Positions 18,401 through 25,794 of a DNA stretch of 64,000 bases are shown here, piece after piece; position 1 is the first letter of the stretch, and each line of letters begins with the position of its first letter. The position numbers and the translations under genes were made by a program. The notes beneath the pieces are model-generated. The model saw only the letters and a program-made list of their open reading frames with translations. It was not told where the DNA came from and did no database searches. The DNA comes from an uncultured Bacteroidales bacterium (GTDB lineage: Bacteria; Bacteroidota; Bacteroidia; Bacteroidales; Bacteroidaceae), in assembly GCA_902779165.1 (NCBI GenBank), contig CACZAN010000010.1, positions 1-64,000 on the forward strand, given 5' to 3'.

Positions 18401-18718
18401 GACCTGACAGAGGCTGCCTTCATCGTCAACAAGAATGCTTTCCAGCCCACCACCGAGGAGGACGCCAAGGTCTGGGCTAACCACGCCTACATCGTGCCGG
18501 GTGCCGGAGCTGCAGATGCAGACGCCACCTACGACCTCGTGCTCGAAGTGGGAGGCGACCTGACGGGAGTGCAGCAGACGCTGAGCAACGTCGCCCGGAG
18601 CGGAAACGTCTATAATGCTGCCGGACAGCTCGTCCGTAGGGGGGCCACCCTCAACGAGGTGCAGCAGCTGCCCAGCGGCCTCTACATCCTCAACGGGGTG
18701 AAGGTGCTGGTGAAATAA
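15440..18718 (+). CDS. Large secreted discoidin-domain protein, putative surface glycan-binding protein
   Basis: About 1,090 residues, with signal peptide MKRIFTCLLMVLMTLGANA (start at 15440 or, more likely, 15449). No catalytic family recognised. An F5/8 type C (discoidin) domain spans roughly residues 430-590: VLIDGDLSSFWHSHWEGG ... HYLQVELPE ... GYFHVSELQLYAL. Two flanking segments that open YYRFVCAR and YYAIRFAS resemble beta-trefoil-like glycan-binding modules, and an Ala-rich helical linker follows the discoidin domain. The last 35 residues (NVYNAAGQLVRRG ... LPSGLYILNGVKV) look like a type A sorting tail. With no SusD in the locus, it is the best candidate for mannan capture at the cell surface. 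Confidence 0.7.
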   Translation: MCQMKRIFTCLLMVLMTLGANAKVDVDFSSRFMEGTNVIDAASAWGWHSVDLRSYDVMDYEYLYIRYESTCSFNLILQNPDWQNAYQVSCNANETEAYIKLTPHAYTGYSCVVIQNHAEGQITVEKIYFCTEDEFFNPAPEDHDEAVENLVDIYLRYQQYEDGLPLGDDYGYYSEELYNEFVKALDVVNNLGDKAMQEMTTEALNAVAQAIVDAYRTLMASKKQYLPENGYYRFVCARQFFTEDEETGETAFFQKALYSGNDGTNQWKTLDAADPTFLWTLQRQEDGTYLMANPANHLYFSSPEKCSEAQKFIAFDPVLRTDGAYEFSWPMSTEEDVVVFNFRFSDQPANSQMYIHCNWHDGGKGWGGPMTTWFNTNTDSGASEWFIQPVSDEEAQAILNDNSFVHDFVVMLADAKEKAILADDMIKTKLITEASQLSSPYSQNDLGNRDGGDLSSGVLIDGDLSSFWHSHWEGGNVEAGVHYLQVELPEAVGGSLEFDIARRQNIASDHVTKWSVYGSDSPDGGKDSYEWIADLETPYTDYSEQPSVMFTIEDGKEFEYLRFYAEATTSGRGYFHVSELQLYALSANPTNQAATMGKVFTDLQAAIAAADLVDQNAVSRADYEALKAAYAPFVALFVDPTPLREAIAGAENIVRVAEVGSNPGQWSQQAIDGWNQLMADARAYDQAGKYTSAQSEDYISKLAAANFSAAANQLNPNKYYAIRFASEEKYEEQGWSTGNVAESDFGPLFDTYLAPAGESDLVPTPAGDVRQGSFMFFTDYKNADIAFRFVPAGDNRYIIQHKASGLFVQVYGYDSWTGLTLNPTVFTIEAVGNGECTLHGADYAGNDLSYLHAQLRDHRLVTWHDHNVGSNSGLIIEEVADVEGEPAQPLADFRTGELTTMCYPVAVAPSAGSLYTVAGTYDKDGKVFVALNKVQKAAAGQPVVYIAEGTYDAENVEARTTATLNVGTDIAAQPLNDGALKGVYADTDLTEAAFIVNKNAFQPTTEEDAKVWANHAYIVPGAGAADADATYDLVLEVGGDLTGVQQTLSNVARSGNVYNAAGQLVRRGATLNEVQQLPSGLYILNGVKVLVK

Positions 18719-18792
18719 GTGCTCATTTGAACCTGTAAAAATCCTTACGATATGATGCAGCAGATGCATAATCGTCATCGTCCAGTACGGCG

Positions 18793-18812
18793 AGTCCTCT
18801 CTGGAGGACTTG
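18793..18812 (+). other. Hairpin in the gap before the CE1-like esterase gene
   Basis: AGTCCTC and GAGGACT face each other across a short loop, with GCG/TGC flanks that extend the pairing. No T-run follows, so it is more likely an attenuator or RNA-processing site than a terminator. Nothing else is visible in the 164-base gap. Confidence 0.35.
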
Positions 18813-18882
18813 CCCTGCTGTTTCCCATTCCCGTAATTACTACTTCAGAGACACAAAATAACTAACGCATAAAACCTGTAGA

Positions 18883-19962
18883 ATGATGAAACGACTACTC
18901 CTATCCGTCTTTTTCCTGGCAGCAGTCCTTGGCGCACATGCTCAGTGGCGCAGGAACCTGACACCTGCCGACACACTCAAGTCCATAGAACAACTCAGCG
19001 ATGGCTCCACAGCCTTCCGCATCTACGCTCCCAAAGCCGAAGCCGTGGCGCTGGGAGGTGACCTGGCTGGCCTGAAAGCTCAGTTCCAAAAGGATGCCGA
19101 CGGCATCTGGACGGCTGTCGTCCCCAAAGTTCCTACGGATGCCTATCGCTACCATTTCATCGTCGATGGCGTGCGCGTCATCGACCCCCGCTACCGCTTC
19201 TTTTCTGAAATCACTCCGGTGGCAAAGATCACCAACGGCGAGGACATCTTCTGGGCACAGCGCGATGTGCCGCATGGACCTGTTTCGCAAATCTTCTATA
19301 AGTCCACCACCACGGGCAGCACACGCAGCCTGCATGTATGGCAGCCCGCCGGCAAGGCTGCCAAGGAGCCGCTGCCTGTGCTCTATCTCATTCATGGCGC
19401 CGGAGACAACGACGGCTCCTGGACTTCCATCGGATGCGCCGGTCACATCCTCGACAACCTCTATGCCGAGGGGAAGATTGCTCCGATGATTGTGGTGATG
19501 CCCCATGGAGGCATGGACACGGAGAAATTCGTGGATGAGCTCGTCGTCGATATCATGCCGCGCGTGGAAGAGCAGTTCCACATCAAGACGGGTGCAGACA
19601 ACACCGCCCTGGCAGGACTCTCGATGGGAGGACTCGAAACCCTCAACACATTCATGGCGCACCCTGAGATGTTCGGATACATCAATGTGATGAGTTCCGG
19701 CTGGTTCCGCAGCAACGATGCCGACCGGCAGGCCAAGACCGAGCGCCTGCGCCAGATTGCTTCCACCTTGAACAAGACCGCGCACGTGCTGCGTTTCACG
19801 ATGGGAGGCAGGGAGGACTTCGCACACGCCAGCTGTCAGCAGACGCTGAAATGCTTTGACGAGGCTGGAGTGAAATACGAGTACAGCGAAACACCTGGAG
19901 GCCACAGCTGGCACGTCTGGCACTATGACCTGCGCGACTTCGCTCCACGTCTTTTCAAGTAA
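18883..19962 (+). CDS. Secreted CE1-like esterase with N-terminal Ig/CBM48-like domain
   Basis: 359 residues with signal peptide ending AHAQ. Residues about 40-125 form an E-set/CBM48-like beta domain (TAFRIYAPKAEAVALGGD ... YRYHFIVDGV). Residues 135-359 form an alpha/beta hydrolase of the feruloyl/acetyl esterase D type: YLIHGAGDNDGSW, the nucleophile Ser in LAGLSMGGLET, and the catalytic His in TPGGHSWHVWHYDL. In this setting it probably removes acetyl (or feruloyl) groups from mannan or attached hemicellulose in the periplasm or outside the cell. The first codon may be either of two adjacent ATGs. Confidence 0.85.
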   Translation: MMKRLLLSVFFLAAVLGAHAQWRRNLTPADTLKSIEQLSDGSTAFRIYAPKAEAVALGGDLAGLKAQFQKDADGIWTAVVPKVPTDAYRYHFIVDGVRVIDPRYRFFSEITPVAKITNGEDIFWAQRDVPHGPVSQIFYKSTTTGSTRSLHVWQPAGKAAKEPLPVLYLIHGAGDNDGSWTSIGCAGHILDNLYAEGKIAPMIVVMPHGGMDTEKFVDELVVDIMPRVEEQFHIKTGADNTALAGLSMGGLETLNTFMAHPEMFGYINVMSSGWFRSNDADRQAKTERLRQIASTLNKTAHVLRFTMGGREDFAHASCQQTLKCFDEAGVKYEYSETPGGHSWHVWHYDLRDFAPRLFK

Positions 19963-20021
19963 ACGGAGGATGGAGCAGGTACGAATTTTGGGAAATATTC
20001 AAGCAAAAAGACCATACACAC

Positions 20022-21221
20022 ATGAGACAGAGACGAATCCTACACTTGCTGTTGTTGCTGCTGCTCTGCGGCAGCGCATCGGCTCAGGACACTCCCCAGC
20101 GCTCTGCTGAGGCAGAGGAGCTGCTGCAGTGCTTCCATCAGATCTTTGGAGAGAAGATACTCTCCGGCGCCACGGCCAACGTGAACTGGAACCTCAACGA
20201 AGCCAAGTGGGTACACCAGCACACGGGCAAGTGGCCTGCCGTGAACTGCTTCGACTACCTGCACCATCCCTTCGCCTCCAAGGGCGGGTGGATTGACTAC
20301 ACCAACGTGACCGAGCTCGTCAACTGGCACAAGGCTGGCGGAGTCATCGAGATCATGTGGCACTGGAACGTGCCTGCCAACAAGAGCGGGCAGTACTCGT
20401 TCTACTGGGGGACGGAGGACGACAAGACGACTTTTGATGTCAAGAAAATATTTGACCCTACGTCGAGCGAATATAAGCTAATGATGAAAGATATCAACAC
20501 CATTGGAGGCTACCTGAAGCTGCTGAAGACCCGCAAGATTCCCGTGCTATGGCGTCCGCTGCACGAGGCGGGAGGTATGTGGTTCTGGTGGGGGCGCGAC
20601 CCTGAAGCCTGCAATGAGCTCTGGAAGGTCATGTACCGCCGGTTCCAGGAACTCGGACTGGACAACCTCATCTGGGTGTGGACGCAGTCGGCGGCATGGG
20701 GAAAACCGTACAGCGACGGCTACCGCTGGTACCCCGGCGACGAGTATGTGGATATCGTCAGCATCGATGTCTACAACAACACCAATGCCTCCAACATCTA
20801 CAGCACCTGCTTCAACTTCCTGAAGAAAGCCTCGCCCACCAAGCTGGTGGCTCTGACCGAGTGCGGAAATCTCTCCAAGATCAGTCAGCAGTGGAAGGCG
20901 CGCGCGCGCTGGCTGTACTTCGCGCCCTGGTATGACTATGGTCGCACCAGCAATCCCAACAGCTCGGAATTCAAGAGCAGGGACCACGGCAGCTGCAATG
21001 CAGACTGGTGGGACGATGCCTTCGCCCAGGACTATGTCCTCTCTCGCGAGGACTTCAAGGCGTTGCGACAGGAACTCGTCGGAATCGGCGATCTGCAGGA
21101 CGACAATTTCGTGACTCTCAAGCCTGAAGACGATAAGTCCTTCGACCTGAACGGACGCCCCTGGCAGCCGGGACAGAAAGGACTGGTCATCCGTGGAGGT
21201 AAGAAATATTTTGTCAGATAG
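20022..21221 (+). CDS. GH26 endo-beta-1,4-mannanase
   Basis: Clan A TIM barrel of 399 residues with signal peptide (cleavage near SASA-QD). The acid/base is Glu182 in WRPLHEAGGMWFWWG and the nucleophile Glu280 in LVALTECGN, both at the normal GH26 positions. IMWHWNVP near residue 112 is also typical. It cuts beta-1,4-mannan backbones. It is the first of three GH26 modules in a row, the other two being fused to other enzymes. A Cys at position 16 precedes the cleavage site, but the bases around it do not make a good lipobox. Confidence 0.92.
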   Translation: MRQRRILHLLLLLLLCGSASAQDTPQRSAEAEELLQCFHQIFGEKILSGATANVNWNLNEAKWVHQHTGKWPAVNCFDYLHHPFASKGGWIDYTNVTELVNWHKAGGVIEIMWHWNVPANKSGQYSFYWGTEDDKTTFDVKKIFDPTSSEYKLMMKDINTIGGYLKLLKTRKIPVLWRPLHEAGGMWFWWGRDPEACNELWKVMYRRFQELGLDNLIWVWTQSAAWGKPYSDGYRWYPGDEYVDIVSIDVYNNTNASNIYSTCFNFLKKASPTKLVALTECGNLSKISQQWKARARWLYFAPWYDYGRTSNPNSSEFKSRDHGSCNADWWDDAFAQDYVLSREDFKALRQELVGIGDLQDDNFVTLKPEDDKSFDLNGRPWQPGQKGLVIRGGKKYFVR

Positions 21222-21313
21222 AATCCGCCGCTCAAATAGCATGTCTGGAATGACAACTGCCTCTGAAGTGAACCTAAGATAACATTTGAACTCTATTTAA
21301 TTAAGGAATACAC

Positions 21314-23350
21314 ATGCAAAAGTTCTCCCTCATTTCTTTCCTCATGGCTGCCGCCCTTGCCACGAGTGCACAAGCCCAACCCCTGCAAGTCAGTGCCACA
21401 GCCTCCGGCAAGGCATTCGACGGTATTGGAGCCGTCAACGGCGGCGGTGCAACCTCTGTGTTGCTGCGTGCCTACCCAGAGCCGCAGCGTTCACAAATCC
21501 TCGACTTCGTCTTCCGCCCGAAGTTCGGAGCCAGCGTGAGCACCATGCTCGTGGAAATTCCCGGCGACGGAAACTCCACGCAGGGTTCCATGCCCACCCA
21601 TGCCCACTACCGTGGCGATGCCAACTTCGAACGGGGCTATATGTGGTGGGTGATGACCGAAGCCAAGCAACGCAATCCGCAGTTAGCCATCGACGCCACA
21701 GGATGGAGTGCACCTGCTTGGGTAGGAAATATCTGGTCGCAGGAGATGGCGGACTACTACGTCGACTGGCTCACGGGGCTGCGCGAGCACTATGGACTGG
21801 AGCTCGATGCCCTGGGCTGCCACAACGAGAAGGGCTACAACTACGACTTCGCCAAGCGCCTTCGCCGAACGATGAACGAGCGCGGATTCAGGAATGTGAA
21901 GCTGCACGGCTTCGACAACTGGGGCAAGAACAAGATGGACTTCCTCGCAGAGATGCAGCGCGATCCTGAACTGGCTGCAGCCATCGATGCCGTCAGCGCC
22001 CACACCTTCAGCGAGATACAGCTCACACCCGAGCAGCGTGCTGCTACCGAGGCGCTGGGAAAACCCATCTGGAACAGCGAGGACCACGTCTACCGCAAGG
22101 GCTTCGATGTGCTCATCACCATCGTTAAGTGTTTCAACGAGAACTATATCATCAGCGGAGCTACACGCGTCATCAACTGGTATGACATTGCTGCCGTCTA
22201 TCCCTTGGAACCCTATGGCGTAGACCCTGCCATGATGATTGCCCACGAGCCCTGGAGCGGACACTACAGCGTGCGTGAGTCGCTGTGGGGATATGCCCAC
22301 TACGGCCAGTTCACACAGATAGGATGGCGATATGTCGACTCCGCTTGTAGGAAGCTGCCTGGCGGAGGCTCAGTCATCACCATGCGCGACCCTTCAACAG
22401 GCGACTACAGCATCATCATAGAGACCAAGGAGGCCAAGGCTCCGCAGACCCTGAAGTTCGAGGTCGCCAAGGGACTCAGCCGTGCTGACCTCTGCGTCTG
22501 GCGCAGCATACCCGAGCAGCTGTTCGTGCAGCAGCAGGACATCCATCCCCGTCGCGGTCGTTTCGAAATCACACTCGAGCCTGGGGCTGTCTACTCGCTT
22601 TCCACCACGCGCGGACAGCAGAAGGGTTCCTTCGCCAACGTCCCCGCTTCGCAACCCTTCCCCTTCCCCTATGCTGATGACTTCGAGAAGTACCAGCCAG
22701 CCTCTGCCTATGGCTACCTGCCCAACTATCTCGCGGACATCATCGGTGCCTTCGAACTCACGGAACGCCCTGACCACCAGGGACAGTGCGTGAGGCAGGT
22801 GGTGGGCGACCACACCCTCAGCTGGGCACCCGAATGGCATCACTACACCATCGTGGGCGACTCTGCCTGGCGCGACTATGAGGTCAGTGCCGATGTCTAC
22901 CTGAACCCACAGGACGAAGCGGCTGTGATGGGACGTGTCATCGACGTGGGCTCCGGCTACGGCGTGTGGGTCAAGGGCTACTACCTGAAACTCGACGACC
23001 AGGGACGCGCCAGCCTCGTCATGAGCTGCGGCAAGCGCAACAAGCAGGAACTCATCGGCGATGCCGAGCAGCAGGCACTCATCCGTGCACGCAAAGACAT
23101 GGAAGTGGGTGGGGAATTCGTGCTCGACAGTGCACAGGTGGAGGGCATCCGCCCCTGCAAGTGGCACAATCTCCGACTGCGCATGCAGGGTTCCACACTC
23201 ACTGGTTTTGTCGACGGGCAACAAGTGGTCAGCACCTCCTCAGACCGCTACCATCGCGGTATGGCTGGTTTGATGGCTCCGCTACAGCAGCGTCGCGTCT
23301 GCACTCCCTACTTCGACAACCTCAAGATTACCCCTCTCAGTGGGCAGTAA
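21314..23350 (+). CDS. GH59 beta-galactosidase (galactocerebrosidase-like)
   Basis: 678 residues with signal peptide ending SAQAQ. The match to animal galactosylceramidase runs over the whole length: FDGIGAVNGGGATSVLL, YPEPQRSQILDFVF, GASVSTMLVEIPGDG, GYMWWVMTEAKQRNP, then EPWSGHYSV, QFTQIGWRY and a C-terminal lectin-like beta-sandwich (GDYSIIIETKEAK onward). Glu172 (in HNEKGYN) corresponds to the acid/base and Glu256 (in WNSEDH) to the nucleophile. A lipid substrate is unlikely here; a beta-galactosyl decoration, such as on galactoglucomannan or attached xyloglucan, fits better. That substrate is inference. Confidence 0.88.
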   Translation: MQKFSLISFLMAAALATSAQAQPLQVSATASGKAFDGIGAVNGGGATSVLLRAYPEPQRSQILDFVFRPKFGASVSTMLVEIPGDGNSTQGSMPTHAHYRGDANFERGYMWWVMTEAKQRNPQLAIDATGWSAPAWVGNIWSQEMADYYVDWLTGLREHYGLELDALGCHNEKGYNYDFAKRLRRTMNERGFRNVKLHGFDNWGKNKMDFLAEMQRDPELAAAIDAVSAHTFSEIQLTPEQRAATEALGKPIWNSEDHVYRKGFDVLITIVKCFNENYIISGATRVINWYDIAAVYPLEPYGVDPAMMIAHEPWSGHYSVRESLWGYAHYGQFTQIGWRYVDSACRKLPGGGSVITMRDPSTGDYSIIIETKEAKAPQTLKFEVAKGLSRADLCVWRSIPEQLFVQQQDIHPRRGRFEITLEPGAVYSLSTTRGQQKGSFANVPASQPFPFPYADDFEKYQPASAYGYLPNYLADIIGAFELTERPDHQGQCVRQVVGDHTLSWAPEWHHYTIVGDSAWRDYEVSADVYLNPQDEAAVMGRVIDVGSGYGVWVKGYYLKLDDQGRASLVMSCGKRNKQELIGDAEQQALIRARKDMEVGGEFVLDSAQVEGIRPCKWHNLRLRMQGSTLTGFVDGQQVVSTSSDRYHRGMAGLMAPLQQRRVCTPYFDNLKITPLSGQ

Positions 23351-23404
23351 TTTAACTGATAAAGCGTAACGATACTTTTTTACCTCCTCAAGAACTCCTT
23401 CGAT

Positions 23405-25690
23405 ATGAAACGCTTGCTACTGCTATCTGCGCTCGTGCAGGCTCTCTTCATGCCAAGAACCTTCGCCCAGGGAGAAGTCTCCCCGCAGCCCATCGACCGC
23501 GAGGCCACAGGTCCTACGCGGCAGCTCTACCGCTATCTCCGCGACAAGGTGTGGGGCAGGCAGGTGCTGGCCGGTTGTCAGGCTCGTTGGGACTACAACA
23601 CCACGGACGCCGACGTCATCCGCGAGTGCGCAGGGAAGTATCCTGCCGTGAATATCTTTGACTTCCAGCACTTCCGCCAGCGCAACCTCAACTACCTAGC
23701 TCCGACGGCTAAGCAGTGGAACGACGCTGGCGGCATCGTGGGCTTCATCTGGCACTGGAGCGTGCCTGTGGATCCGGAACTGACGCCGAAGGACGGCTTC
23801 GCCTTTTACACTCCCACGGGTGCAGAGGGACGTCGCCCGGGCACCCTCTTCTCTGCTCGCAGAGCGGTGCAGGAGGGCACGCTGGAGCAGCGCATCATCA
23901 ACGAGAACCTCGACACCATCGTGCGCTATCTCCTCCACTACCAGGAGCAGGGAATCCCCATCCTCTGGCGACCCTTTCACGAGGCAGCAGGCAACACCAA
24001 CCGCGGCGGAAAGGCATGGTTCTGGTGGGGAAACGATGGTGCCGAAGCCTTCAAAAAGCTCTACCTCTACGCACAGCGCTACCTCATGCAGCGAGGCGTG
24101 CACAACCTCATCTACATCTGGACCTCGGAACTGGATGACGACGACTGGTACCCCGGCGACGAGTACGTGGACATCGTGGCTCGCGACCAGTACCGCGTGG
24201 CTTCGGACCACGGCTCCTTCAAGCAGCAGTTCAACCTCCTGCGCAGCAAGTATCCCACGAAGATGCTGGCGCTGGCGGAGTGCGACGTGGTACCCTCGGC
24301 AGCTGCCATGGAGCAGGACGAGGCACGTTGGCTCTTCGTGGCGCCGTGGACTACGCCTTTCGTCTTCAGCCGTCAGAACGACGATGCCTTCTGGAAGCAG
24401 TTCCTGGGCGAGAAGCTCATCCTGACGCGCGACGAGGTCGACCGCGCAGGCACCTACCGGCTGGACATCGACCACGCCAACGGCATCTACGCCAAGGGCG
24501 AGCGTGCCGTGGTCACCTGCCATGCAGAGGAAGTGCCGCTGGACTCCGTGCGCGTGCGTGTTTACCTCAACAATATGCTCAACCGCGAGTTCAGCCTGAT
24601 GCCTGCCAGCCACACCTTCACAGCGCTGGAACTGGCGCTGGACAGCACGTGTGCCGTCAGCGTGGAGCTGCAGGAACGCCATGGCAAACCCGCCTCCATC
24701 GGCTATGTCGTGGCTCCGGAGGGCTTCCGTGCGGGCTACGAGGAGCCAGCAGACCTGATGCAGTACTGGGCAGACCAGAAGCGACAGCTGAAGGCGCTGC
24801 CCATGCAGGTGAAGACCACTCCGCTGGCTGTTCCCGCTCAGTACCAGGGAAAGTACGTCTGCCAAGACCTGGAAATCAACTGCCTGGGACCTGCACCCGT
24901 GCGTGGCTACATGGCCAAACCCGTGGGTGCGAAGAAGAAGTCGCTGCCCATCATCATCCTCTGCCGCGCTGCAGGCGTCAGTGGCTACTGGTGCCGCTGC
25001 CAGGTGGGCGAGTGTGTGGGTAATGCTGCCCTGGGCGGAGGAGCCCTCAGCCTGGACCTGAACGCCCACGGTATGCTCAACGGGCAGACGGACGACTACT
25101 ACCGCATGCTGGAGAACGGCCTCCTGCGCAACTACTGGGAGCACAACGCCGCCGACCGCGAGACCTATTATTTCCGCGGTATGTACCTGCGCCTGCTGCG
25201 TGCCATCGAGTACATGGCGAGCCAGCCGGAGTGGGACGGCAAGCGCATCATCGTCATCGGCGAGAGCCAGGGCGGAGGACAGGCCATGGCGGCTGCCGGG
25301 CTGGACGAGCGCGTCTCTGCAGTCTGCGTCCATGTGCCTGCCATGCAGGATCTGGGCGGAGCGCGTGCGGGCCGACGCAGCGGCTGGCCTCAGCCCATCG
25401 AGAACCACCCGCAGCTGGATGCTTCCATGCTGGATGCCACGCTGCCTTATTTCGACGGCGCTCTGCTCATCCGCCATTCGCGTGCAGAGATATTCTGCGA
25501 GATGGGACTCATCGACCCCACCTGTCCGCCTGCCAGCGTATGGGCATCACTCAACGCCGCTCCGGGCAAGAAGACCGTCAACTGTGTGCCCTATCGCACC
25601 CACGCCTGGCCATCGAACGAAGAGCATCCCTCCTGGCGAAATGATTACCTCCAGCCCCGTCTGGACTTCATTGAAAACTACCTGAAATAA
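23405..25690 (+). CDS. Bifunctional GH26 mannanase - CE7 acetyl esterase fusion
   Basis: 761 residues with signal peptide ending RTFAQ. Residues about 35-340 are GH26: acid/base Glu192 in WRPFHEAAGN and nucleophile Glu292 in LALAECDVV. Residues about 350-430 look like a linking beta-sandwich. Residues about 445-761 are an AXE1/CE7 acetyl esterase: Ser621 in GESQGGG, Asp704 in GLIDPTCPP and His733 in YRTHAWP complete a triad. A single secreted enzyme would deacetylate and cut acetylated mannan. The flanking genes show no frame breaks and the linker is open, so this is a real fusion rather than a sequencing artefact. Confidence 0.9.
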   Translation: MKRLLLLSALVQALFMPRTFAQGEVSPQPIDREATGPTRQLYRYLRDKVWGRQVLAGCQARWDYNTTDADVIRECAGKYPAVNIFDFQHFRQRNLNYLAPTAKQWNDAGGIVGFIWHWSVPVDPELTPKDGFAFYTPTGAEGRRPGTLFSARRAVQEGTLEQRIINENLDTIVRYLLHYQEQGIPILWRPFHEAAGNTNRGGKAWFWWGNDGAEAFKKLYLYAQRYLMQRGVHNLIYIWTSELDDDDWYPGDEYVDIVARDQYRVASDHGSFKQQFNLLRSKYPTKMLALAECDVVPSAAAMEQDEARWLFVAPWTTPFVFSRQNDDAFWKQFLGEKLILTRDEVDRAGTYRLDIDHANGIYAKGERAVVTCHAEEVPLDSVRVRVYLNNMLNREFSLMPASHTFTALELALDSTCAVSVELQERHGKPASIGYVVAPEGFRAGYEEPADLMQYWADQKRQLKALPMQVKTTPLAVPAQYQGKYVCQDLEINCLGPAPVRGYMAKPVGAKKKSLPIIILCRAAGVSGYWCRCQVGECVGNAALGGGALSLDLNAHGMLNGQTDDYYRMLENGLLRNYWEHNAADRETYYFRGMYLRLLRAIEYMASQPEWDGKRIIVIGESQGGGQAMAAAGLDERVSAVCVHVPAMQDLGGARAGRRSGWPQPIENHPQLDASMLDATLPYFDGALLIRHSRAEIFCEMGLIDPTCPPASVWASLNAAPGKKTVNCVPYRTHAWPSNEEHPSWRNDYLQPRLDFIENYLK

Positions 25691-25794
25691 GTTCATAAGA
25701 AAGATTATACCTTATGAAACATAAACGATTCATGCACCTGCTGATATTCTTACACCAAGAACAAGAAGAACAACAATAAAAATCATCTTCAAAA

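Noticed and set aside
16805-18778. 657-residue open frame on the minus strand opposite the discoidin protein
   Set aside because: It exactly mirrors a GC-rich gene with a clear signal peptide and domains on the plus strand; its translation has no recognisable domain.
23696-25477. 593-residue open frame opposite the GH26-CE7 gene
   Set aside because: Shadow of a gene with intact catalytic motifs on the plus strand.
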